This document shows, piece after piece, positions 1 to 52,228 of a DNA stretch of 64,000 nucleotides. Positions within the stretch are counted from its first letter, which is position 1. Each line of letters starts with the position of its first letter. The translations under genes were made by a program, and so were the position numbers. The stretch spans positions 8,564,772-8,628,771 of the forward strand of contig CM119265.1 in assembly GCA_051294375.1 (NCBI GenBank), written 5' to 3'. This DNA is from Paraspadella gotoi (Eukaryota; Chaetognatha). Below the pieces are notes generated by a model. It made no database searches, was not told where the DNA came from, and saw nothing but the letters and a program-made list of their open reading frames with translations.

Positions 1-1127
1 TAATGATACTGTTCCCCAAACAATATAAGCAAAATAATTTTTGTACTCCTTAATCATACTATCTCACGTCTAAATATCCTTGTTTGTTCACTCAAATAAA
101 ATTTATGTTCCCCAGTGCTCCACTATATTAGATAGTATATATTTTTTAGCATTTGCTTATCGACTGTCATTTACTGACGCGCATGCGCGAACGTGCCATT
201 TTTAGTCGTGTCCGCACGATGGCGATTTCTTCCTCCTAAATCCCGACTATCTCGACAGACATCAGGTCAAACGCTTAGGGGCCATTTGCTATCAAGTTAT
301 GACATCCGATCCCCGTCACTGAATATCACCTTATCTCCTCATCACCGAATCACCTGGTGATTTCTCACCAAACGAAATCCTATCGAGATTTCGAAGAACA
401 AAGTAAAACTCAGTTTGTACCGAGTCTGTACTTGTTTTAAACTCGGTGCAATCACCAAAGCCAGACACCACCTTCTCCCTTTCTCAATGTTTTGGCGCAA
501 ATGAGGCGTGACCACATTCGAATCCCGGGACTTATGTCACGGAGGAAAGACGACTGAAAGGACGGCGACGTTGACGACAACTACGAAGACGATAGCAGCG
601 ACCACGACGACGACTACAACGACGACGACGACGACAACGACGAGGACCCCCACCGCCTGAAACTGATCAAAACAAACGAATTGGTTAAATGCGACCAGAA
701 ACGCATTCGAGCGTGATAATTTCATTTAATTTTTTCACGTATTGTTTAATTCATTTTTCCAACGACCACTCTTTTTAATTTTCGATTATTTTGCATCACG
801 TCATTTGAAAACATCACACCATAAATGAACAAAGCTGCAGAGTGAAGTGTAAAACATAAAAACAGTGGATTTCAAATCGCGAGATTCTGTTTCTTGTGAA
901 TAGAAAGTTAGAAAGTTTTAAAACTTGTTTCTAAAATTCTATTTAGAAATTGTTGTAAACAAATTTTTTAATTCGTCCGTCATTCGTCGATCTTAAAAGG
1001 AGTGGTTTCTACTTAATTCCTCGACTCCGGCCCACTCCTAAATCACATCCTCCCTCAGGGACGACGAACCTTTCCATTTCGCCCTAATTTCCTTTAAAAA
1101 AAAAAAAGAAAATAAAGAGCGCCAAAA
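1..1127. other. Upstream noncoding region of the first GPCR gene
   Basis: No coding region is convincing here. Positions 541-660 are a degenerate GAC/ACG trinucleotide-rich stretch whose antisense frame gives only a poly-valine peptide. The last 100 bases before the start codon at 1128 are pyrimidine- and then A-rich. The stretch presumably holds the promoter and 5' UTR of the receptor gene that follows, but I see no clear TATA box or initiator. Confidence 0.5.
178..189. promoter_or_regulatory. NRF-1/EWG-type palindromic site
   Basis: The 12 bases CGCGCATGCGCG are a perfect palindrome and a perfect match to the NRF-1 (Ewg in flies) consensus YGCGCAYGCGCR. The site lies about 0.95 kb upstream of the GPCR start codon at 1128. 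A role in that gene's transcription is inference; no TATA box accompanies it. Confidence 0.4.
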
Positions 1128-1368
1128 ATGACGGAGTCCCTCCAACTTCCTCACGATTTTTCTCCTCAAAACTCGACCTCCAACATCTCGTCCACTCACT
1201 CCCCCTTCTCCTCAAACTCCTCGTCGACTCCGCTTTCAGTCGTCGTCGTCTTCTCGCTGACGACCTTCTTCGGTCTCATCGGCAACCTCCTCATCATCGT
1301 CGTTCTTCTCAAGGAGGCCGTCAGGCGGATGCAGTTCTTTCCTTACCTTTTCTTCATGGCCGTCTCGG
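1128..1368 (+). CDS. GPCR 1 exon 1: N terminus, TM1, ICL1, start of TM2
   Basis: ATG at 1128 follows an A-rich context (CCAAAAATG). It encodes 80 residues: a polar, N-glycosylatable N terminus, then the hydrophobic TM1 with GLIGNLL, and the FFMAVS start of TM2. The donor GTGAGG at 1369 leaves phase 1; the split codon becomes Asp, completing the canonical (A/S)-D of TM2. Confidence 0.82.
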
Positions 1369-1431
1369 GTGAGGGAAAAGGGAGACTTGAAAATGATGAC
1401 TTTTCTTTCTTTCTCTCTTTCTCTCTTTCTC

Positions 1432-1491
<60 letters not shown>

Positions 1492-3655
1492 TTTTTCTTT
1501 CTTTCTTTCTAACTTTGGGGCCTGTGCATAAAACAAATAGTCCAAAAAAAATCCATATATATACGAGAAACTTTTAACAGCAATTCACGTTTTTTCCATG
1601 TAATGTGTCTCCTTTTTTTACAAATGTATTTTTCCTTTATGGTTTTCCGAGAAAAGCTTCTTTCACTCAATGAGTCATTGCAGACCATAACGGTCGCTTG
1701 TAAGGAAGTAAACGATTACAGAAAACAACGTGAAGACGTATCGTAACGTAAGCTAAGCCTCGTTTTGCGTTCACCGACCTTTTGTAACGACAACGTTCCG
1801 TTTTTAACGACGAAATCCAGACGGAATCACCATCACGATCCAACTCTCGATGGTGGCCTTTGATTGGTGGCCTTTCAACCAATCAGCGTTCGGCTGTCGA
1901 CTTCCCAGTTTCATCTTCGGCGTCTTCGGCGGCGCCAGCAACGTTCTCGTTCTCCTCGTCACGTTGGATCGATGCGTCGCCGTTTATTTTCCCAGATTGG
2001 TGAGTGGCCCGAGATGGCGGGTGATGGGTGAGTGGTGATCGAATGATTGAAAGGGCCGGTGATTCCTTTGTAAAGAGAGAATTAAGCGAATCATAGATAT
2101 GGAGCGGACTTGATATAAAGAAGATGCGAGTGAGCGACATTGCAACGTTGTGGAAAGCCTTAAGGTAGTGGAAAACCCTGGCGGAAAAAGTGGTGCATTG
2201 GTTGTAGCGTTGGTTGAACGGTGATTTAGCGTTTGTCGACTAAATGGACGTGAATTACGTTAATTGGAAACAGAAGAATGTAGAAAAGACCTCCAGACGT
2301 TTGCTCATATATTTTCTGAGCGTATTGTTGTCAAGAAAGAAAGAGAGAGGGGGAGAGAGAGAGAAAGAGAGAGAGATAGAGTGAGAGACAGTTAAATTAT
2401 GTTAAAAATTTAAATTATGTTAACAGTTATATTACATTTTATTCTCCTCTTAGAACGATTCCGAAACGCGGTGCCTCGAAGGCCGCAGCCGACGCTACTT
2501 CGTCATCCTCGCGATGTTCTTTTTTTTGTTCTCGTTAAATCTTCCGTTCGCCATAATCGCCGAATTCGACGCAAAGCGAAGCAAGTAAATTCAGGGTGTT
2601 ATGAATCGTTGATCTGTTGTATTTATTATCTTTAATATTTTATTGTTAAGCCTTGAGCCTTTTATTGCAATTCCCTTGTAAAAGTCTTTTTAAAATAAGA
2701 TTTTGGGGACATTTAAAAAAAAACCCGCTCTTCGTGTTGACTGGGAGAGAAAAAGGGAAAATATTTTTAGCTCAAAAATGAAAATGAATATATATATATG
2801 CAGTTGGGATGCATAATGCAAAATCGGTGATCTCACGTATAAGAGGAAATGACCCAAAGAAGCCTAAAATACGAATGAGGAGAACAAAGTTATCCTATTC
2901 ACAATCACATTCATATTGATCAGTCCCCAGCGGGGACTGAATGTCTTCGGTTTGGGTCCATTCACTGTCCAGTGTCCAGACAAAAATGACTTACTTTCAT
3001 AATGAAAAACGCGGTCGTTTTTTCCTAGAGGCCAAAATAAAAGAGAAAATGTAACCGAATGTTTGACAGTTGGGGGTGACGTCATTTTATCATACGGGTG
3101 AATCTGTCTGATTCGCTAAACGCAAAATTAACCGAAAAAAAAAGAAAGGAAGGAAACCATAAATGGTTTAAAATTATTTTCTTATCTCATTCTTTATCAT
3201 TATGTTTACTAGGGCTGCTCTAAATCTAAATCAGTTCAGGAAGCCTAATTCACCGTTGTAATCAGGCGGTCATCACATCTCATCATAACTCACACAGGGT
3301 GGACTGAAAACCTTGAGGGATACGTAGAGATTTAGTAAGGAATGAAATCCAATAATATAAAATAATATTTGAGTTATTCATTTGCACATTAGAGATTGTC
3401 AACGGACGGGTTGATTCTACTCTCGTCACGGTTCTGCCGACTCTCTCTTGTAACCTAGACTACATTCTGAACATTTCATCTCAACAAAGTAATGTCTTTA
3501 ATCTCCGCAATTTCGTTTTTCTAATCTCATTCTTTTTAATCTTTTCAGATGCTCTCTACCGAGCGAAGACACTCCTTGGGCTGCCTTTTATCTCTGCTTC
3601 AGAGTCCTCGTCGTATGGATTCCCTTGGTAGTCGTTGCTGTCGGTATGAAATTCA

Positions 3656-3704
<49 letters not shown>

Positions 3705-5450
3705 TCATCTCATTCGAGTATGAAATTCCTTTTTCTCCCTATCAAATATCTCTCTCTTACTCTCCCCTCTCTCTCTCCTTCCGCCTTCATTCGCCAATCG
3801 CCATATTTATCCCGGTTGCCAGGCAACGCAACCATCGCGATATGGGCGTGTCGTCGTCGTCGACTCCTCGGCTTTGGCGAAAAAGACAAGAATTTGGTCG
3901 TCGTCGTCGTCGTCATCGCTTCGGCTTACGTCATTCTCGAGTTTCCAGGCAAATGCTTTTTATGTTTGTCTTATTTTAGCTTCTGACAATTTCAAGGGCT
4001 AACATTTTTCGCAAAGAACCACCGCAGTTATTTTTCGAAGCCGATATTCCAAGGATTGCTTCTCATTCGTTGTCGCTCTCTTACTCGCTTCAAAGCTTCT
4101 TCTTCCATTTTAAACTGCACCCCTCCTCTCATAGTTTTAACCCCTCTCACTCTCTTCTCACAACTCCCCTCCCCTTAATCCTTCATCTTTCTTCTCGAAC
4201 GACCATAAACCCGCTGTCAAGCCGTCCGAGCCTTTTCGAGAAGCAAAAGGTCGCGGGTTCACGTCCCTCGGCCGAACAACAACAACGACAACCACCCCGT
4301 TCCTACCCCCACCCTCTCTCTCCCCTCCCCCCCCTAAATAGCCGCCATCCGTTCGATCGCCCTATATCGCCACGCCTTCTTCGTTTCCGGTTTTCCCGTC
4401 GCCAAATTTTTCTGTCAAGTCAACCACAGCGTCAACTTTTATCTGTACGCGATTCCCTGCGGCGCCATAAGGGACGAAATAAAGAGCATGGTGGGTCGTA
4501 TTAAGGGGTGGGGGGGTGTGGAGAGGGTGAGGTGTGGTTCGACAAGCCGCACGCCTACGAAGGGATGGGCGGAAATGATTTGTTTGTGCACTAATATCGT
4601 CTCATCCGGAAAAATTCACTCGAATCGCGAGTCTCGTAAAAAAAAAAGAGCATAGAGAGAGAAATGTTGGGTTCCTAAATTTAGGTTAAATTATTTTTTC
4701 CTTCGTAAATATCATCGAAGTAAAATGGATTGATCAAGTAGCTTGTTCCGCTTGTTTGGCTTGTCTTGCTTGTATATTTTGAACAGCAGCCGCAGGGGCA
4801 AATATACAAATAGATATTCAAATATACAAAAATACATATAGATGTTTAGAATCATACAGAAAAATTAATTACGAATTACCTTTTTTTTCTTCGTTCCTTT
4901 TACTTTGTCACTTTCTTCCTGCCTACCTTTATTCCCTATTCTTTCCTTTTTTTTCTTTTGTTTTCTTTTTTGTTTTCTTTTGTTTTTTTTTCTTTTATTT
5001 TTTTCTTTTATTTTATTTTCTTTTCTTTTCTTTCTTTAGTTTACTTTACTTAAATTTCCGTTACTTGCTATTAGTTTCTTTCTTTTCTCCCTTCTTTAAT
5101 TATTTTACAGAATAAATTGTCTCTAAGTAATTTTAATGAAAAAATATACGTCGGCGATTTTTCATCTTCTATATGTATGTATGTATGTATGTATCTGATT
5201 ATCTTTCCTTTTCTGTCATCCCTTAAAACGCTCCATTATTCTTGAAATTTGATCAAAATCGAAAGAGAAATTTTTTTTTTCTCTCTTGAGACGCTTCAAA
5301 ACTTTTTATGATTGTATACGTACATGTACGTATAAAATTTGAATCTTTATAATTTTAAATTGTTTTAATTTTCAGTTTCTGGGTTTTCGCCTTAGAAGTC
5401 GATCGTCTGAATCAAGGACGTCTCTCGATTCATTCGGAATTCATCCATGA
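1128..5450 (+). CDS. Class A (rhodopsin-family) GPCR, FMRFamide/neuropeptide-receptor-like, seven exons
   Basis: A complete receptor emerges when seven exons are joined: 1128-1368, 1821-1999, 2454-2584, 3549-3643, 3823-3948, 4342-4490 and 5376-5450. They sum to 996 nt (331 codons plus TGA), and every junction is phase-consistent. The N terminus (residues 1-37) is Ser/Asn-rich with NST and NIS glycosylation sequons. TM1 spans about 38-61 with the GN pair at 52-53, TM2 begins FFMAVSD (D81 made by splicing), TM3 starts at C106 and ends in DRC (130-132), TM4 is about 155-177, the ECL2 cysteine is C185, TM5 about 195-215, TM6 about 238-256 and TM7 about 275-297. It should be a plasma-membrane receptor coupling to G proteins. 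TM7 (NHSVNFYLYA) resembles the NSSVNF-type end of FMRFamide-like receptors. The ligand cannot be read from sequence. A longer exon 6 reading to a TAG at 4653 is the alternative C terminus. Confidence 0.82.
1398..1510 (+). repeat. (TTTC)n microsatellite in GPCR 1 intron 1
   Basis: Near-pure TTTC/CTTT tetranucleotide run about 40 bases downstream of the exon 1 donor. The two overlapping open frames (poly-FLS on +, poly-KERK on -) are artefacts of the repeat. Confidence 0.9.
1821..1999 (+). CDS. GPCR 1 exon 2: TM2 remainder, ECL1, TM3
   Basis: The acceptor is AATCCAG at 1814-1820. Starting at 1821, the two leading bases AC join the G of exon 1 to make D81. The exon reads through ECL1 (WWPFNQ), the conserved TM3 cysteine (FGCRLP) and ends with TLDRCVAVYFPRL before donor GTGAGT. 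An in-frame TAA at 1805 lies inside the intron, supporting this boundary. The E/DRY motif appears as DRC. Confidence 0.82.
2454..2584 (+). CDS. GPCR 1 exon 3: ICL2 and TM4
   Basis: Acceptor TCTCCTCTTAG, phase 0 in. It encodes a basic ICL2 (EGRSRRYF) followed by the hydrophobic TM4 (VILAMFFFLFSLNLPFAII). The donor GTAAAT at 2585 leaves phase 2, matching the single leading base of the next exon. Confidence 0.8.
3549..3643 (+). CDS. GPCR 1 exon 4: ECL2 and TM5
   Basis: Acceptor TTAATCTTTTCAG. The first base completes a Lys codon, then CSLPSEDTPW (the ECL2 cysteine that would pair with C106) and TM5 (YLCFRVLVVWIPLVVVAV, with Pro in mid-helix). Donor GTATGA at 3644, phase 1. The ATG of the overlapping longer frame at 3549 is not a start. 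Confidence 0.82.
3657..3696 (+). repeat. (TC)n microsatellite in GPCR 1 intron 4
   Basis: About 19 TC units beginning 14 bases after the exon 4 donor. It continues as pyrimidine-rich sequence toward the next acceptor at 3822. Confidence 0.9.
3823..3948 (+). CDS. GPCR 1 exon 5: ICL3 and TM6
   Basis: Acceptor GGTTGCCAG; the leading GC completes Gly216. It encodes a short basic ICL3 (WACRRRRLLGFGEKDKN) and TM6 (LVVVVVVIASAYVILEFP). The CWxP toggle motif is absent, as in FMRFamide-receptor relatives that carry a C/N-rich TM6 ending in LE. The only donor giving the right phase is CCAG|GCAAAT, a GC-AG intron. Confidence 0.78.
4342..4490 (+). CDS. GPCR 1 exon 6: ECL3, TM7 and helix 8
   Basis: Acceptor after a C-rich tract (CCCCTAAATAG). 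It encodes ECL3, then TM7 with KFFCQVNHSVNFYLYAIPCG and helix 8 (AIRDEIKSM). NPxxY is replaced by SVNFYLY. An in-frame TAA just upstream at 4335 fixes the exon start. The donor ATG|GTGGGT at 4491 is inferred from the good tail exon downstream; without it the frame stays open to a TAG at 4653-4655. Confidence 0.8.
5376..5450 (+). CDS. GPCR 1 exon 7: cytoplasmic tail
   Basis: The acceptor TTTTAATTTTCAG is strong. In phase 0 the exon reads 24 residues (FLGFRLRSRSSESRTSLDSF..) and stops at TGA 5448-5450. The Arg/Ser-rich composition is typical of a phosphorylatable GPCR tail, and a polyadenylation signal follows 230 bases later. Confidence 0.6.
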   Translation, partial: FLGFRLRSRSSESRTSLDSFGIHP

Positions 5451-5679
5451 ATGCGTCGATTCACTCAAATCGATTCACTCAAATCGCTTAGGATGATTCT
5501 ATTCACTTCTCGGAAATCAGGGTCAAGGGTCGAATGCGTCTTACATTTCATCCTTCACGATCGTCGAAACTTTTCACGAGGAAAAGGATTTTGAGATGTG
5601 AGAAATTGAGGAATCTTCATCCCTCAGTTTTTTGTTTTTTTTTATTGAATTATGTGATCCCAGCGACTTTTTAATTAGA

Positions 5680-5685
5680 AATAAA
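5680..5685 (+). terminator. AATAAA polyadenylation signal of GPCR 1
   Basis: AATAAA lies 230 bases after the inferred stop codon at 5450, in AT-rich sequence. It is the first good signal downstream of the tail exon. Confidence 0.5.
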
Positions 5686-5689
5686 TACA

Positions 5690-10870
<5,181 letters not shown>

Positions 10871-10974
10871 TCCCTCTCTCACGTTTTTCGCCTTTATTGC
10901 TTTTTGTTTTCTGTTTACTTCGTTCGGTTTCGCCGTTCGGCCGTAAGGGGCATCAGCGTCACCCGTCGACCGCA

Positions 10975-47683
<36,709 letters not shown>

Positions 47684-50057
47684 GTGAGTGAGAGAGAGAG
47701 AGAGAGTGTGAGAGTGAGGTCTAAGTATTAAGATATCTGTTCTTAGGAAACTCTTACAAATGATATATACTGTTATTTCTTGACAATTTCTTACTTACAC
47801 GATGAACATTCTTGTATCAGTGGGGTTTTTACTCCACTTGACTCCTGCTCCTTCAACCTTCACTCCACTTGACTAGCTTGTCCTTCGCTCCCCTTACTCT
47901 ACTGACACGAAGGACGAACTTTTTATGTTCGTCGTCGATCAAGGAACCCATAAAATTTTCACTCCGTGACTCACCTTTCACACACTTAACTTCTCTTCCC
48001 TTCACTTACCTTTAACGATATACACCTGCGCCATTTTTCATTTATCTTTCACCGTCAAAATCGCAGGTTGACCCATCGTTACCAACGTTCTAAATCAAGA
48101 ACTTACCTTTTAACGATTTTCCCTTCCCCCACAATTCCCCATTTTCTTCCCAACCTTGAAAAGCTGCTCTTCTCTTCTCTTTCTTATCTTTCGTTCTGTT
48201 CCATTTACTTTACTTACTCATTATTTCTCTCCCTCTCCCCTCTTTAACTTTTCCTCTTTTCTCTCTCTCTCTCTCCATCTGCGCTCCTCACTCCTCCCCC
48301 ACCCCGCCCCCCATATAATCCCGCGTGCCACTATCAAAACCCATTAAAATCTCGTCTAATGCTTTCAGCAGGGAGGTGGTTTTCGGTGAAGGGGTGGTTG
48401 TGGTGACGGTCAGGGTGGTGACTCTGATCCTTAGTCCGGTGGTGATGGGTGGTACGGTGGTGTTGGACTGGATTTAAAAAAAAAAAGTTTAAAAAAAATA
48501 AAGGAGCCGGCTGGAATTAGGGAAAAAAAAGTTTTTAGACCAAATCAAAGATTCGTTTCAACGTTTTATTTAGATTTAGTTTCCTTTATTTTTTCGAGGG
48601 GGGCGGGGGGGAGAAGGTTGGAAAGAAAAAGTTTGTTTATTTGCAAAGGGGAAAGAGGGAGGAGAGAAAGGGGCAATCTGGACGAAGGATGATCAATTTA
48701 GGTCTCCTTTGTCCTTCGAATATTGTCTTTCATCTTTTACCTTTGTCTCTTGACTTTGTCTTTTGTCTTTTGACTTTGTTTTTTGACTTTAGTCTTTAGT
48801 CTTTTGACTCTGTCTTTTGTCTTTGGACTTTGTCTTTTGACTTTGACTTTTGACCTTTAACTTTTGACATTAGTTTTTTGACTTTTCTTTTGTCTTTTGA
48901 CTTATACTTTTGTCTTTTAACTTTGTCTTTATCTTTTTATCGTCTCTTTTATTTCAGAAAAAAAAAAATTTGTCTTTTGACTTTTTCTTTTGTCTTTTGA
49001 CATTGTTAATTTTTGTCTTTCGTTTTTTTAATTTTGACCTTTTCTTTGGACTTAAGTTTAAGTCTTCTGACTTTTGTCGTTAGTATTTAGTCTTTAGTCT
49101 CTTGTCTTTTATCTTTTGTCTTTTTCCTTTTGTCGCGAGTTTCTCTGTGACTCTAATGTTCCATTTTGCGACGCCTCAGGGTTTTTTCGCTGCAGCGATT
49201 CGATAGAGAAAGTTGGGGATTAAGTAGACGCCGAGGAGACTGACTCTGTCTCACTCTCCCTTCTCTTTTTTCTCGTATCGCTTATTTTTTCTCCTTCCTA
49301 TTTCCATTTTTTTATTTCCTCTTTTCCTTTCTATTGCTCCTGTTTCGCACCTTCTCTCTTCTCGTTCTCCTTCTCTTTAGTCTTCTCGTTCCTCGCTCAC
49401 TCCTCTTCTTCCTTCTCGTTTTTATTTTCACCTCCCTCTCTCCTTCTCTCTTCTCTCTCCTCCCTTTCTTCTCTCCGCTTCTTCTTCCCCTTCTCCATTC
49501 TCCTCCCTTTCTTCTCCCTTCCCCTCCCTTTTCCCTTCTCCTCCCGCCTTCCTCTCCCTTCCTTTCTCCCCTCCCTTCTCTGCCTCCCAATCTTCATCAA
49601 TCTCTCTCTTATCTCTCTTCGTCACGTGACCTAACTCCCTATTGGGCAAAAGTCCGTCTGGACTTTTCTCCTCATGTCGTCGAGATGAAAAAGGAGAGCG
49701 AAGGTCGAGATTAATTAAACCTTCGTCTTATCTCAAGCAAATTCGGAATTAATAATTAAACAGTTTAATATTATTGAACTTAAAGATTCGGGTAGTTCAA
49801 TTTAAATTTGTAATAATTGCGTAAATTTGTCGTTCCATGTTGGACTTTGTGTTTCCGTCTTCGATGCAACGTTTGTCGAGATCTGAGTATTTAAATAGTT
49901 TATTGTATACATTATAATCCGATTAATTCGATATTATAAACAGCATTTAAACTTAAAGCTCCACTGAATAGTGATTATACTGTTTTTTTTTCTAACATTG
50001 AGACCAGCTGATTCAGAATCAGTGATTTTTCAATAAACTTTTACGTCTGAGGAATCT
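47684..50057. other. Noncoding, pyrimidine-rich sequence downstream of the ICL3 exon
   Basis: Contains T/C-rich stretches, a G-rich piece (48365-48470), a degenerate CTTTTGTCTTTTGACTTTG array (48715-49140) and a CT-rich block (49250-49620). The Arg/Gly/Glu-rich antisense frames at 49312-49650 are artefacts. No TM6 or TM7 exon was seen. Confidence 0.5.
48715..49140 (+). repeat. Degenerate tandem repeat of a CTTTTGTCTTTTGACTTTG-type unit
   Basis: Dozens of imperfect 6-7 base CTTTTGT / CTTTTGA modules in a higher-order pattern over about 420 bases. Confidence 0.8.
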
Positions 50058-50067
50058 NNNNNNNNNN
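50058..50067. other. Assembly gap (10 N)
   Basis: 10 N, probably of unknown true length. It is one possible location of the missing TM6/TM7 exons of GPCR 2. Confidence 0.95.
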
Positions 50068-50171
50068 TTAGAGGCGCAGCCTCAGTCACGAGCCTTGAAA
50101 GCGAGGGGGAGATAGTAAACCCCCTTGCGGCAAAAGAAATTAAACGATTGATAAAAACAAAAGATCATATC

Positions 50172-50296
<125 letters not shown>

Positions 50297-50914
50297 AGAC
50301 AAATAATGAAGTCGTTGAGACGAAGAAAGAAACATAAAGGGATTGAAATGGAAGGAAGATGTGTTAAGTAACAAAGAAAGACAGAAAAAAAAGAAGGAGA
50401 AAAAGAAAGAAAGAAAAAAAATAGAAAAAAAAAGAAAAGAAAGAAACAACAAAGAAATTCCGAGTTTGTATACGCGGATTTTTTTAAAAAAAAGTGAAAT
50501 TCTGTAAATTGGATTAACCCACCCAAGCAGACACGCGTGTCGAATCTCAGTGAAGGTCACGAACAACTGGGTGAGACTTTCCAGAGGGTGAGGACCGCGG
50601 AGTCGGGTCGTGGTGTTAGAACATAAGGAAGCATCTCGGGGAATCGGAGCGTCTATTCTTGTCATTACATTGCTTCAAAAGAACACGGGATTAACCTATG
50701 ATTAATATAGTAATTAAATGGGTTTGACGATTGGACAATTAAATTTAAAACCTGTAATGTCTGGATATAAAAATTTTCGGCGGACGTAAAAGAAAATTAT
50801 AGAAATGATTTGCTTCTCCTTTCTACAATACAAGATACAATAAGTCAAAAGTCAGGGGCAAGATAACTTATTTATTGGATTCTCGAATAAATGGAATATT
50901 TTCATATCGCTTGT

Positions 50915-51571
50915 GCATTAGAGTGGAGCACTCAAGAACAAAAAATTTATTAGAATGATCGAACAATGATATTTAGATGTGAGATAGTATGATTAACTAG
51001 TACAAAAAATATTTTGTTCATATGATCTCCGGAACAGAATAGTAAAATATAATATATTTATAGTAATATCCTTATGAAAATAGTAAATTTTTAAAAAAAT
51101 TTTTTATAAAACTTTAATTAAAGATTCAGAATTCTTCATAAAAAGTTGAATCAAAAATATAAAACATGTTATCAAAAATTCAGTCATCTTCAATGTTTAA
51201 AATAAGAAAAAGGTGAAAATTCCGCTGACTTTTTTATTCTCTGTAGTAGAAACTTATATATGTTAAAAAGTTTTAAGTCATTTTTTTGTGATCTAAACAT
51301 TAAAAATCATCATATAACACAATAAAAAAGTTTCTTAGTTTTTTACAGGCGAATCCAAATCAGTTCTTAATAAATAAAAAAAATTATTTTGAAATTTGAC
51401 GATTTTATAAGGATATTACTACATACATTAAATTAATTGAATATTGCTATACTGTTAATGCTAAAAAATTTTTGAGTTTTAAAAAATTCCATTAATTATA
51501 TGTCACTAAGGCGCAAAAGAAAATAATGTTCAACACCAAATCTTGTTCATCACTCCACCCTATTGTGCATA
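50915..51571. mobile_element. AT-rich imperfect inverted-repeat element (MITE-like)
   Basis: Left end TGTGCATTAGAGTGGAGCAC (continuing TCAAGAACAAAAAATTT) matches the reverse complement of the right end (TGTGCACAATAGGGTGGAGT, continuing GATGAACAAGATTT). Inside, AGTAATATCCTTAT (51062-51075) pairs with ATAAGGATATTACT (51407-51420). The element is about 650 bp with no coding capacity, consistent with a non-autonomous DNA transposon. I could not define a target-site duplication. Confidence 0.5.
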
Positions 51572-52037
51572 CATGTATGGGATTGGTATGAGAAGGAGAC
51601 GAATTGTGGGGGGCGATCGAGGAGAATGTTTAGGGAATGGGGGGGACGAAGGGGGGGAATCGGAAATGTGAGTCTGTATCCCGAAGGCGTCGGGAGGTCA
51701 AGATTTTTTAGCGACAATGTCCGATTTAAAGGAGATCAGTTCTTTTCTCGGAAATGACGTCGTTTGTCGACCAGAAATGTGTCTACATTTGCGACGAAAG
51801 CGGCGCTGGAATTCGAAATGGGGGTCATTCGCGGATATGGGCAAATACATTGTGATCCTCTCGATGTTGGGCAAAGAAAAATGAGACGATCGATGCACAG
51901 TCGCATCTGGCTTTTGAAAAATTATTCTTTTTGAAGATATTTCGCAAATATTAATAAGATAGAAGGCTCTTTAAACCACCAATCAATCAATCTATCAATC
52001 GGTTAATCTATCAGGCATTCAATCAATCAATCAACAG

Positions 52038-52228
52038 ATATGAGACAAGGAACAGAAATAGAATGGATATTCACCACGACCGATCACAATCCCTTGGAGG
52101 CATTAAGCGGGAGTGGAGGCCGAACGCCCGTTCTTCCTCGTCGCGACTCGCGAGCCAATCTCGCACCCAAGGATTCTCCCGAACGGCGGGAGCCTTTGTT
52201 CTTTCCAATATCCGATGTTAATAATTAA
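52038..52228 (+). other. Candidate terminal exon (hydrophilic C-terminal tail)
   Basis: After a CAATCAACAG acceptor-like site a 62-codon frame runs to TAA 52226-52228. It is CpG-rich in an AT-rich setting and encodes TDHNPLEALSGSGGRTPVLP then RRDSRANLAPKDSPERREP. Composition and position would suit the cytoplasmic tail of GPCR 2, but no TM6/TM7 exon links it, so this is speculation. Confidence 0.25.

Noticed and set aside
3077-3084. Perfect CRE (TGACGTCA) in GPCR 1 intron 3
   Set aside because: An 8-bp palindrome is expected about once in a window this size by chance; nothing else supports it.
4248-4272. tRNA T-arm-like sequence (GGTCGCGGGTTCACGTCCC)
   Set aside because: One T-stem mismatch, no acceptor or D arm upstream; lies in a GPCR intron.
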